Positions 50,436 to 58,915 of a stretch of DNA of 64,000 bases are shown here, piece by piece. Made by a program: the position numbers and the translations under genes. The notes beneath the pieces are model-generated. The model did no database searches. It had not been told where the DNA came from and saw only the letters and a program-made list of their open reading frames with translations. Numbering within the stretch: the first letter of the stretch is position 1; each line of letters opens with the position of its first letter. The DNA lies in NCBI GenBank assembly GCA_000438175.1, contig FR900472.1, forward strand, positions 61,244 to 125,243, written 5' to 3'. The stretch is from Fusobacterium sp. CAG:439. Lineage in GTDB: Bacteria; Cyanobacteriota; Vampirovibrionia; Gastranaerophilales; Gastranaerophilaceae.

Positions 50436-51221
50436 ATGATTAACAATAAAAAAGTAGTTGTAATTATGCCTGCGTACAACGCAGAAAAAACACTTAAACA
50501 AACCTACGATGAAATTTATAAAGATTTTGTCGACGAAGTTATTCTTGTTGATGATAACTCGCAGGATAATACAAAACTCGTTTCTAAAGAATTAAATATT
50601 ACTACAATTGTGCATAAAGAGAACAAAGGTTACGGAGGTAACCAGAAATCCTGTTATAAAGCTGCATTGAAAGCCGGTGCGGATATTGTCGTAATGCTTC
50701 ATCCCGACTATCAGTATACCCCGAAGCTGATACCTGCAATTGTTTCTATGATGGCGTTCGGCCAGTATGATGCCGTTATGGCTTCGAGAATGCTGGGAAA
50801 CTCCGCTCTCAAAGGCGGTATGCCTTTGTATAAGTTCGTTGCAAATAAGTTTTTAACATGGTTTGAAAATTTATTTACAGGTGAAAATTTAACCGAATAT
50901 CATACAGGTTTCAGAGGTTTTACAAAAGAAGTGCTTGAGACACTTCCGCTTGCCGAATGTGATGATGATTTCATTTTTGATAATGAAATGATTGCATTGC
51001 TTTTTTATAATAATTTTAAAATAGGTGAAGTTTCGTGTCCGACAAAATACTTTAAAGAAGCTTCATCAATAAATTTTGTCCGCTCTTGTAAATACGGACT
51101 TGGAGTTCTGGCGGTAAGTTTGAAATACAGACTGGCAAAAATGGGTTTGAAGTCAAAAATTTTCAAACCCGATGCTAAAAAGCTTGATTTATCAACCGAA
51201 ATTGAATATTACTTTAAATAA
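50436..51221 (+). CDS. Family 2 glycosyltransferase (polyprenyl-phosphate sugar transferase-like)
   Basis: A 261-residue GT-A fold enzyme: VVIMPAYNAEKTL, VDEVILVDDNSQDNT (nucleotide and metal Asp residues), MLHPDYQYTP in place of the DxD loop, and EYHTGFRGF near the acceptor site. No membrane segments are seen, as in dolichol-phosphate-mannose-synthase-type enzymes. It could make the undecaprenyl-phosphate sugar used by the ArnT-like protein at 23662 (inference). No obvious ribosome binding site. Confidence 0.8.
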   Translation: MINNKKVVVIMPAYNAEKTLKQTYDEIYKDFVDEVILVDDNSQDNTKLVSKELNITTIVHKENKGYGGNQKSCYKAALKAGADIVVMLHPDYQYTPKLIPAIVSMMAFGQYDAVMASRMLGNSALKGGMPLYKFVANKFLTWFENLFTGENLTEYHTGFRGFTKEVLETLPLAECDDDFIFDNEMIALLFYNNFKIGEVSCPTKYFKEASSINFVRSCKYGLGVLAVSLKYRLAKMGLKSKIFKPDAKKLDLSTEIEYYFK

Positions 51222-51223
51222 AT

Positions 51224-51996
51224 TTATCTCGGCAATTTTTTAAAGTAATCACTTTCTGCAATTGCTCTGTATGCACAACCAAATCCGTTATATATAGATG
51301 TTTTTGATATAGAACAGAACTCTTCGGCTTCCATGTCTGTTCCTTTTGCTCCACCCGGAAGCAATTTGCCGTCGTTGGTTACCTGGAATGTAAATAAATC
51401 ATAACCCCATCTGTTCGGTCTCTTTTTCAGCCCGTTTACATCAACAGTAATGTATAACTTTCCGCCGTTATATGGATCTTCAATCATTATTAGCATCCCG
51501 TCAGGAAGCATTATTTTGCCGTCATCTAACCATGACAGTTCCATATGACCGTTATTATAAGATTTATAATCGCCATTATTTATTGTTATATTACAATTTA
51601 TATTATTTTCGCATGTATCTTGGAAATAAGTTTTGAATTTGTCTACAAAATTCCAACTCGGGTAATTTTCACTGTTTATAATTTGACCTTCATCATAACT
51701 CATTTTATTAAAGGCTGCCTGCAATATTGAGTATGCCTTTTTAAAGCCTGCTTCTAACTCTTTGTTTTGCTTATCGTTAATAAGCGTTGGCAGTGTCATC
51801 GCCGCAACAACTCCGATAATCCCGAGTGTAATTAAAACTTCTGCCAACGTAAACGCAAATTTTTTGTTATAACTGTGATGATACATATCACTATTATTGC
51901 ATATAAAATAAATAAAGTAAATAGGTTTCTTCAAAAACTTGATTATAATTGACTTTGCGGGGGGGGGGCAATCCTTAAAGCTTTACAAATATTCAT
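51224..51996 (-). CDS. Prepilin-like protein with in-leader poly-C (coding sense) tract, out of frame as read
   Basis: On the minus strand, ATG at 51996 follows a perfect AAGGAGG and encodes MNICKALRIA, then ten C (51968 to 51959), then a stop five codons later. One extra C would join it to a frame leading to NKKFA then FTLAEVLITLGIIGVVAAM, the prepilin site (A before F) and helix. Restored length is 257 residues with a 48-residue leader. A TTG at 51934 could start a shorter form but has no ribosome binding site. C-terminal marks: WGYDLFTFQVTNDG and a Cys pair. Same family as 14312, 29875 and 58107, but the tract encodes Pro instead of Gly. Confidence 0.75.
51959..51968 (-). repeat. Poly-C/poly-G tract, 10 bases (locus 3)
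   Basis: Ten G on the plus strand, read as ten C by the minus-strand prepilin gene. Its length class (10, needing 11 or 8) equals that of the three plus-strand loci although coding sense and flanks differ. Confidence 0.9.
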
Positions 51997-52060
51997 TCTT
52001 GACCTCCTTGTTGTTATATTTATTTTGAGTTATTTTTTATAAAAAGTCAATATCTAAAAA

Positions 52061-52089
52061 AAATACTCACCGAATATCGGTGAGTATTT
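52061..52089 (-). terminator. Terminator of HEAT-repeat gene
   Basis: AAATACTCACCGA and TCGGTGAGTATTT form a perfect 13-bp stem with a 3-base loop and flanking A/T runs, just after the minus-strand HEAT gene. Confidence 0.85.
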
Positions 52090-52117
52090 TTAATCCTTTT
52101 TGTTTTAACTTCTTTTC

Positions 52118-52975
52118 TTAGAATGTAGCTGCAGGTTTTTTCTGAGCTGTAGCACCAGGAATTGATTGCCAGTTAGCAGCCATGATTTTCTTGAATGATT
52201 TCAAAGCTGTATCTTCCAATTCGCCTAATTCTTCGGCTTCCATAATTAATTCTCTTAAAGGAAGCAATGCTCTTTGATCTCTGAGAACACCTAATGCAGC
52301 AGCAGCACCAGCTCTTACAAGTTCATTTTCAGAACGGTTTTTCATAACATCAATTAATGCCGGAACAGCTTTTGTATCGTTTAATTTTCCTAATGAAGTT
52401 ACCGCATAAATTCTTACGTTAACCCATTCGTCATATAACATATTAATAACTTTATCAACAGCTTTTTTGTTTCCGATTTCTCCTAAAGCTCTTGTTGCAT
52501 CACATCTTACGTTAACTTTTTCGTGGTCTAAAGAAGCGATTAAAGCATCAGTTGCAACATCACCGATTTCAATCAAAGCATCAGTTGCAGTAATACAAAC
52601 TTGAGGGTTTTCGTCATTCAAAGCTTCAACAAGAGGTTCAACAACGATTGCACCGCCCAAACGTCCTAATGCACGTGCTGCACGAACTCTTACATCTACG
52701 TTTCTGTCTTCGCGTAAAGATTCAATTAAATGTACTGTTGCTTTAGAATCCCCGAGTTCACCGAGTGCACGTGCTGCATAAAGTCTTACGGAGCCGTTTT
52801 TATCGTGTTTTAAAACTTCAATTAACGGTTCAACGGCTTTGGAATCTCCCATTTCACCGAGAACACGTGCAGCATTATATCTAACTTTTTCCGAATTGCT
52901 TGTTTTTAAATCAGTCAATAATTCTTCAAAAGATTTTTTAACTTGTTTTTTCTTGCTGTTCACACTAATTGTCAT
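52118..52975 (-). CDS. HEAT-repeat protein (PBS-lyase type)
   Basis: A 285-residue protein made of about eight HEAT repeats of about 31 residues, each like VRYNAARVLGEMGDSKAVEP, the type first known from phycobilisome lyases. Here it is probably a protein-protein scaffold; no phycobilisome genes are seen. The start at 52975 (MTISVNSKKK) has GGAGG upstream. A Lys-rich head and a flexible tail flank the repeats. High abundance is suggested by its strong site and terminator. Confidence 0.85.
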   Translation of the reverse strand: MTISVNSKKKQVKKSFEELLTDLKTSNSEKVRYNAARVLGEMGDSKAVEPLIEVLKHDKNGSVRLYAARALGELGDSKATVHLIESLREDRNVDVRVRAARALGRLGGAIVVEPLVEALNDENPQVCITATDALIEIGDVATDALIASLDHEKVNVRCDATRALGEIGNKKAVDKVINMLYDEWVNVRIYAVTSLGKLNDTKAVPALIDVMKNRSENELVRAGAAAALGVLRDQRALLPLRELIMEAEELGELEDTALKSFKKIMAANWQSIPGATAQKKPAATF

Positions 52976-53287
52976 TAAATTTTTCCTCCGACACACAATA
53001 TTAAATTCTACTACACCTTATGATTTAATAAAAAATATTGAGAATAAAATATTGCCTTTTTTACCTACTTTATATTAACTTTTATTACATTAACTTCAGG
53101 AAAGTGCAGTTGCGGGTTAAATTATCTTTAAGGGTAAAACTGACACTTTATATTAACAATATAACATGTTTTTCAGCATTTGTCTTTAATTTGCACAAAA
53201 TTTCAAAAAAACAGAATGTTTGTTTAATTAATAATTAGTGTCTTTCAATTATATTAATGCCAAATTTGTAATAAAAATTCACAATTA
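52976..53287. other. Gene-free AT-rich stretch (312 bp)
   Basis: It lies between the divergently positioned HEAT gene start and the sensor-kinase 3' end. It holds the HEAT gene's ribosome binding site and presumably its promoter. I see no convincing ORF, repeat or RNA in the rest. Confidence 0.4.
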
Positions 53288-54946
53288 TTACTCACTGCAG
53301 ATAGTAATAATGAACTCGCTGCCCTTACCAACCTCACTGTTTACAATAATTTCACCGTTATGTTTTTCTATTATCTTTGAACAAATTGCTAAACCGAGCC
53401 CTGTTCCGACGCCTGAACTTTTTGTCGTGAAACCTGCCGTAAATATTTTGTTGAGCTGATTTCGGGGTATTCCTCTGCCGGTGTCTTTTATTTTTACAAT
53501 AAGCTTTTTATCATTATATTCGGTAGTGATTGTTATTGTGCCGCTGCCTTCAATTGCCTGACAGGCATTGATTAAAATGTTGGTAAACACCTGATTAAGC
53601 ATGTTCGGAAAACATTTAATGACGGGGATTTCACCGTAATTTTTAATGACTTCAATTCTGTTTTTTGTTTCGTGTCTTATGAGCTCTAACGTTAAATCCA
53701 GTTCTTTGTTTATGTCTGCTTCCTGCAGTTCTGCCTCATCAAGCCGGACAAATTTTTTCAAGGATGTAACTATACTGCTTATTCTGCTTACCGCCTCTTT
53801 GTCAATTTCATTTATATCCGTCAGCATTTCTTTTAATTCGGTGTCTTCTATTGATGTGAGCAGTTTTGCGACTATCCCGTTATTTGATTTTATAGAGGCA
53901 ACGGGAGTATTAATTTCATGGGCAACACCTGCAACAAGCTGCCCGAGTGATGCCATTTTTTCGGAATTTATCAGTTGAATTTGTGTTTCTTTTAACTCTT
54001 TTAAGGTATTTTTTAATTCGTTTACGGTGCGAATATTCTTTTGATAAAGTTCGGCACGTGTAATCGCGTTTGATAATTGTGAGGAAATTGCTTCAAGAAT
54101 TTCAATTTCTTCGTTAAGCTCACGTTTCTGATAGCTGAGTAAAACTATGACTCCCATTAGGTTTTGCATATGATGAACGGGTACGATTATTCTTAATACG
54201 GGTTGTTTAAAAGGTTTTGCATTTACGAATTCAGTCAATGAGTTAGATACTGAAATCTCTTTTGCCGCAATAGTTTTCGAGGTCAGTACGTCAAATTGAA
54301 TTGTTTTGTCATTTTTTGATTTTTTACCGCCGTAAACTTCTTTGATTATAAAATCGTTCCCTTCAGCTTCCGCGTAATATGCTTTAAAAGCTCCGAACAT
54401 TAAGGCAAGTTCTTTTAAAGCTGATTGAAGGATTTGGGATATATCAATGCTTTCTCTTATATTGTTGGAAACCTTGTTTATGAGTGCAATTCGGATTGCC
54501 TGACTCTGGGCTTTTCTTTTAATTTTTTGCAAATCTTCATTTTCTTCAATGAGCGAATTTATTTGTTCTTTTAATTTTACATTTTCTTTTGCCGTGTCAT
54601 TAAGTTTATTCTGTGCACTTACATCAGTGAAAAATATTATTGTATAATTTCCTTTTTTAACAGCCTGCAGGTCGTAATAAAAAATTCTGTTAAGTTCTGA
54701 CTGGTAAGAAATTCTTGCAAAAAAGTTTTCTTTTGAAATAACTGCATGGTATATTGGAGAATAGATTTCAATATTTTCGGAATTAAGCGGACAGATGTCA
54801 AAACTTGAGTGATATGAAAGCTTTTTTATATTTGTAAAGTCTTTAAACCACCTTTTAAAAGTGTGGTTTCTGTAAACAACTTCCTGCTTTCTGTTTAAGA
54901 TTATGACAGCATCCCTGAACTGCCTGAAAATATCAAATTTTTTCAT
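53288..54946 (-). CDS. Soluble PAS/GAF sensor histidine kinase
   Basis: A 552-residue cytosolic kinase with no membrane segments. Order: PAS-like (1-115), coiled coil (115-160), GAF-like (165-310), coiled coil, then HisKA with GQLVAGVAHEINTPVASIKSN, N box FTNILINACQAIEGSG and G box GVGTGLGLAICSKIIEK. It is of the NtrB/atypical Cph1-like group. No response regulator is adjacent (orphan). The start at 54946 has no ribosome binding site but a perfect TATAAT (54953-54958) six bases upstream. Confidence 0.85.
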   Translation of the reverse strand: MKKFDIFRQFRDAVIILNRKQEVVYRNHTFKRWFKDFTNIKKLSYHSSFDICPLNSENIEIYSPIYHAVISKENFFARISYQSELNRIFYYDLQAVKKGNYTIIFFTDVSAQNKLNDTAKENVKLKEQINSLIEENEDLQKIKRKAQSQAIRIALINKVSNNIRESIDISQILQSALKELALMFGAFKAYYAEAEGNDFIIKEVYGGKKSKNDKTIQFDVLTSKTIAAKEISVSNSLTEFVNAKPFKQPVLRIIVPVHHMQNLMGVIVLLSYQKRELNEEIEILEAISSQLSNAITRAELYQKNIRTVNELKNTLKELKETQIQLINSEKMASLGQLVAGVAHEINTPVASIKSNNGIVAKLLTSIEDTELKEMLTDINEIDKEAVSRISSIVTSLKKFVRLDEAELQEADINKELDLTLELIRHETKNRIEVIKNYGEIPVIKCFPNMLNQVFTNILINACQAIEGSGTITITTEYNDKKLIVKIKDTGRGIPRNQLNKIFTAGFTTKSSGVGTGLGLAICSKIIEKHNGEIIVNSEVGKGSEFIITICSE

Positions 54947-54991
54947 ATAAATATTATATTTCAATAAAAATGAGCGGGCAATTTTTTAAAC

Positions 54992-55237
54992 ATGTGTCAA
55001 AATGTTGTCGTAAAAGAAGGAGAAGTTATAAGCGGATTTAAAAAAATCGGAGAAAAAATAAGGTACTATAGAGAAAAACGCGGTTTGTCACAAAAAATGC
55101 TTGCAAAAAGGACTTTTATGACAGCCGCAAGGCTTGAAGAAATTGAAAACGGGCAGATTATTTATCAATTTTGGACGCTTCAAAAAATAGCAAAGGCTCT
55201 TGATGTTGATCTTCCTGAGCTTTTAAACTTTGATTAA
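54992..55237 (+). CDS. Xre-family helix-turn-helix protein
   Basis: An 81-residue protein with a Cro/CI domain at about residues 20-80: IRYYREKRGLSQKMLAKRTF, then ARLEEIENGQ. It is divergent from the sensor kinase, 45 bases between the starts, and ends at a strong terminator. The start codon is uncertain (no good ribosome binding site); an internal ATG would remove part of the N-terminal tail, not the DNA-binding domain. Confidence 0.7.
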   Translation: MCQNVVVKEGEVISGFKKIGEKIRYYREKRGLSQKMLAKRTFMTAARLEEIENGQIIYQFWTLQKIAKALDVDLPELLNFD

Positions 55238-55240
55238 CAA

Positions 55241-55272
55241 AAAAAACACTCCTGGTATCAGGAGTGTTTTTT
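55241..55272. terminator. Bidirectional terminator
   Basis: AAAAAACACTCCTG and CAGGAGTGTTTTTT, a perfect 14-bp stem with a 4-base loop and A/T tracts on both sides. It separates the convergent Xre and phosphofructokinase genes. Confidence 0.9.
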
Positions 55273-55289
55273 AACTTATTTTAATCAAT

Positions 55290-56972
55290 TTACGCGTTAA
55301 CTAATTCTTTTGCTCTTTCCAATTGCAAAGTGCATGTTGTAACGTCGCATACACAAGACGGTCCGAAATACTGAATTGCGCCGGGGAATAAATATCTGTC
55401 ATTTAAAGCCCAGTCTTCTCTGTGTTCTTCCAATTGTTTGAATACAGGTCCGTCAAGTTTAACAAGAGCTTTTTGAATAACAGGTTTCATTTCGCCGTGG
55501 CGTTTTTCCATGTTCATCATCATTGTAAGAGGAACACCGCCTGCAACCCATTGATCTGCAGGTTGAGTTAAGTTTCTTACAGATGATAAGTAGCCTGTCA
55601 ATCCGAAATTGATTAAAGCAAAAGCGTTAAAGCCTAAAGAGTAACAGTAATCAGCATCAAAGTTAGAAGGGAATGCGCATCTTCCTTCATAACCGAAGAA
55701 GTGTGACTGAGCGTTGAATTTGCCGATGTAATCACCCTGTGATTTTAATTCATCTAATCTTGTTGAAATCATTTCGATTAACAATTTTTCTGTTTCGATT
55801 TTAGAAACCTGAACGTTTCCGTGCGGGTCGCGGTCTGCAAGTAACTGGCCTTTGATTAAAGCGGGAAGTGAGTTGTAAACTTTTGCGTTTGCAGGTTCAA
55901 GTCTGTTTTCAACGATATCGAATTTGTCACGAATTGTTGTTGCGTTTACAAAATCAGGGTCATTTTCCAATGTTGCCATAATATCGTTAAGGTTTGAAAT
56001 CATAGATTTCATTTCAGGGATAAATTCGATTAAGCCTTCAGGAATGATTGCTATACCAAAGTTTTTACCCATATCTGCACGTTTAACGATAATATCGCAC
56101 ATGTAATTAATAATGCTTTCAAGCGACATTTTCTTTTCTTCAACTTCTTCTGAAATTAAAGTAATGTTCGGCTGTGTCTGCAAAGCAGCTTCAAGTGCAA
56201 CGTGAGAAGCACTTCTGCCCATAATTTTTACAAAGTGCCAGTATTTTTTAGCTGAATTTGCGTCACGCTGGATGTTTCCGATAAGTTCTGCATAAGTTTT
56301 GGTTGCGGTATCGAAACCGAAAGAAATTTCAATCTGGTCGTTTTTCAAATCGCCGTCAATTGTTTTCGGACAGCCGATAACCTGAATACCTGTGTTATTT
56401 TTTACAAACCATTCTGCAAGAAGTGCAGCGTTAGTGTTTGAATCGTCGCCGCCGATAATTACGACTGCAGAAATATTTAATTTTTTGCAGACTTCCAAAG
56501 ATTTTTGGAATTGTTCTTCGGTTTCTAATTTAGTTCTGCCTGAACCGATAATATCAAAACCGCCTGTATTTCTGTAGGCGTTCATAAATTTGTCATCGAA
56601 TTCAACGTATTTTCCGTCGATGATACCTGAAGGACCGCCTAAGAAACCATATAATTTATTATTTGAATTAGCTTGTTTCAAAGCATCATATAAACCTGCG
56701 ATTACGTTGTGCCCGCCGGGAGCCTGACCGCCTGAAAGAATAACTCCGACGTTTCTTACTTCCGAAGATTTTGAAGAAGAAGCAGTTTTAAATGTTACAA
56801 CAGGTTTTCCGTAAGTGTTTTTGAATAAATCCTGAATTTGTTCCTGATCTCTTACTGATTGAGTAGCGGAACCTTCAACCATTTCCAGACTGTTAATGCC
56901 GTTAGAAAGGCAGGATGGAAGTTTTGGTTGATACTTTAATCTTTCGATTTGTAAAGGTGAAAGTTTTTCCAT
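55290..56972 (-). CDS. pfp: Pyrophosphate-dependent 6-phosphofructokinase, long form
   Basis: A 560-residue enzyme of the long PPi-PFK type known from plants, spirochaetes and chlamydiae. It phosphorylates fructose-6-phosphate with PPi, reversibly. Motifs: [25 protein letters not shown] (the second Asp of GGDD marks PPi rather than ATP use) and [11 protein letters not shown] (Lys and catalytic Asp). A good AAGGAAA site precedes the ATG. It is divergent from the glucokinase gene, forming a glycolytic pair. Confidence 0.9.
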   Translation of the reverse strand: MEKLSPLQIERLKYQPKLPSCLSNGINSLEMVEGSATQSVRDQEQIQDLFKNTYGKPVVTFKTASSSKSSEVRNVGVILSGGQAPGGHNVIAGLYDALKQANSNNKLYGFLGGPSGIIDGKYVEFDDKFMNAYRNTGGFDIIGSGRTKLETEEQFQKSLEVCKKLNISAVVIIGGDDSNTNAALLAEWFVKNNTGIQVIGCPKTIDGDLKNDQIEISFGFDTATKTYAELIGNIQRDANSAKKYWHFVKIMGRSASHVALEAALQTQPNITLISEEVEEKKMSLESIINYMCDIIVKRADMGKNFGIAIIPEGLIEFIPEMKSMISNLNDIMATLENDPDFVNATTIRDKFDIVENRLEPANAKVYNSLPALIKGQLLADRDPHGNVQVSKIETEKLLIEMISTRLDELKSQGDYIGKFNAQSHFFGYEGRCAFPSNFDADYCYSLGFNAFALINFGLTGYLSSVRNLTQPADQWVAGGVPLTMMMNMEKRHGEMKPVIQKALVKLDGPVFKQLEEHREDWALNDRYLFPGAIQYFGPSCVCDVTTCTLQLERAKELVNA

Positions 56973-57094
56973 ATTTCTTTTCCTTATGTTAAGTATTACT
57001 GTTTACAACAACATTTTACAACAAAAATAATATTTTAAAAATTTTTATGTTTGTCCTATTATAATATTACAGCCAGATAAAGGGAGATATATAA

Positions 57095-58048
57095 ATGGGA
57101 AAGAATAGAATAGGAATTGATGTAGGCGGTACTAATGTTAAGATTGCTCTTGTTGATGACAAGGGGAATATTGTCTATTCAAATTCAGTGCCGACACGTG
57201 CCGAGTTAGGTTATGAGTATACGGTTAATAATATTAAACAAGCTATACACGATTTATTAAAAGAAACCAGGCTTTCTACAAAAGATATTGAGGGTATCGG
57301 TTTCGGTTTCCCCGGACAGGTTGACTATAAGGCAGGAATTGTCAGAAATGCTCCGAATATTCCGGGATGGGTGGAAGTGCCTATTGCAAAATTAATTGAA
57401 GATGAATTTCATATTCCGACACGTGTTGATAACGACGTAAGATGTGCGGCACTCGGTGAATTAAACTACGGTGCGGGCAAAGGATGTGAAAACCTTATTT
57501 GTATTACGGTCGGTACAGGTATAGGTTCAGGACTTATTGTAAACGGAAAACTTGTACGCGGAGCATCAAATGCTGCGGGAGAAATCGGTCATATTAAACT
57601 CCAAATGCATGACGGTCCTCTTTGCGGATGCGGTGATACAGGTTGTTTGGAAGCATTTGCTTCAGGACCTTCGATTGTTGCTATGGCAAATGATTATATA
57701 AGAGGGGGAAAATCCGCTAAATTCAGAGAAATGGCAGAAGGCGGAGCTATTACTCCTTACATAGTGTGTGAAGCTGCAAAAGCGGGTGACCCTGTTGCTC
57801 AAAGAATTTTCACAATAATGGGTCAATATATAGGAATAGGGATGGCAAGTGTCGTAAATCTTTTAAATCCCGAAAGAATTATTGTAGGCGGCGGAGTTGC
57901 TGATGCCGGTGATTTTCTCATGGTTCCTTTAAAGGAAACACTTATGAAACGTGCAATGAAAGTCGCAGGTTCTGTAGTTGAAGTTGTTCCTGCACAGCTT
58001 GGAAATAATGCAGGTGTTATCGGCGCAAGCCTGCTTATTGAAAGTTAA
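57095..58048 (+). CDS. ROK-family glucokinase
   Basis: A 317-residue sugar kinase. ATP/phosphate motif GIDVGGTNVKIALVD, catalytic Asp in RVDNDVRCAALGE, and the ROK zinc motif around GHIKLQMHDGPLCGCGDTGC (His and three Cys). It phosphorylates glucose with ATP. Ribosome binding site AAGGGAG. The promoter region is shared with the divergent pfp gene, with TATAAT at 57060-57065. Confidence 0.9.
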   Translation: MGKNRIGIDVGGTNVKIALVDDKGNIVYSNSVPTRAELGYEYTVNNIKQAIHDLLKETRLSTKDIEGIGFGFPGQVDYKAGIVRNAPNIPGWVEVPIAKLIEDEFHIPTRVDNDVRCAALGELNYGAGKGCENLICITVGTGIGSGLIVNGKLVRGASNAAGEIGHIKLQMHDGPLCGCGDTGCLEAFASGPSIVAMANDYIRGGKSAKFREMAEGGAITPYIVCEAAKAGDPVAQRIFTIMGQYIGIGMASVVNLLNPERIIVGGGVADAGDFLMVPLKETLMKRAMKVAGSVVEVVPAQLGNNAGVIGASLLIES

Positions 58049-58106
58049 TTAAGCGGGGAGATATTTCCCGCTTATTAAGACAAATAAAGAAAGGAGTAAT
58101 TTATTT

Positions 58107-58879
58107 ATGAAACTAATTGAAGCAAAACAAATGTTATCAAGTGAAAAGTTCCACAAAACTTATTTTGATGCGTCTGCGAATGAAGTTCTCGGGGGGGGGG
58201 CAGTTTAGCAGCTTATAAACCTGCATTTACCTTAGCAGAAGTTTTGGTCACTTTGGGTATTATAGGTGTTGTTGCAGCCTTGACATTGCCTGCCGTAATT
58301 GCTAAATATAAAAGGCAGGAAAGTGTTTCCCGTTTGAAAAAGGGTTATACTACCATTTCACAGGCACTGACCCGTGCACAGGTTGATAATGGCGATGTTA
58401 GTGTTTGGGACAGCATGGCTACAGATAGTGAGGCTGATGATAAAGATGATGCCAAAGTAGTTAAGGATGTGCAAACTTATATTCTTCCGTATCTCAGCAA
58501 TGTAATAGCCGCAAAATACGGGTCTTTAAGAGATTTCGGGTATTCACCGTATTACACCGTTAAGGGAGAAACCAATACAAATTTATCTGCACTTAATAGC
58601 CAAGCTTATATGATACTGACTGCTGATTCTATAACTTATTTTTTCACAAGAAATTCAAGCGGAGGACTGTTAATTTATATTGATACGGATGGTAATAAAA
58701 AGAGAAATATCTGGGGCAGGGATGCATTTATTTTCATCATACAGAAAAACAATAAATTTATTCCTTTAGGCACTTCCTCCAGAGAAAATAATTTACGTTC
58801 ATGTAAAAGTGACGGGAAATTTTGTTCTGCATTAATTATGCAGGACGGCTGGCAGATGAGCAAAGATTATCCGTGGTAA
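58107..58879 (+). CDS. Prepilin-like protein with in-leader poly-G tract (out of frame as read)
   Basis: ATG 58107 follows GAAAGGAG. The leader MKLIEAKQML... enters ten G (58191-58200) and stops two codons later (GCA GTT TAG). One extra base leads to SLAAYKPA then FTLAEVLVTLGIIGVVAAL, the prepilin site (A before F) and helix. Restored length 257 residues, leader 40. The leader start is clearly paralogous to locus 1 (MKLNEAKQM). The C-terminus CSALIMQDGWQMSKDYPW is a typical end of these pilin-like proteins. It lies 58 bases after glucokinase and before holA. Confidence 0.75.
58191..58200 (+). repeat. Poly-G tract, 10 G (locus 4)
   Basis: Ten G between GAAGTTCTC and CAGTTTAGCAG. Same length, same frame relation and near-identical flanks as locus 2. 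Confidence 0.9.
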
Positions 58880-58915
58880 TTTGAATATTATATATGTTTT
58901 TGTTAAAAATTAAAT

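Noticed and set aside
51224..51934. Prepilin gene 3 starting at the TTG giving MKKPIYF
   Set aside because: In frame with the core, but without a ribosome binding site. A perfect AAGGAGG with ATG lies at 51996 just before the C tract. Kept as a fallback start only.
53038..53459. Possible small genes in the AT-rich gap after the sensor kinase
   Set aside because: No ribosome binding sites, and a Phe/Ile/Asn composition typical of random AT-rich sequence.
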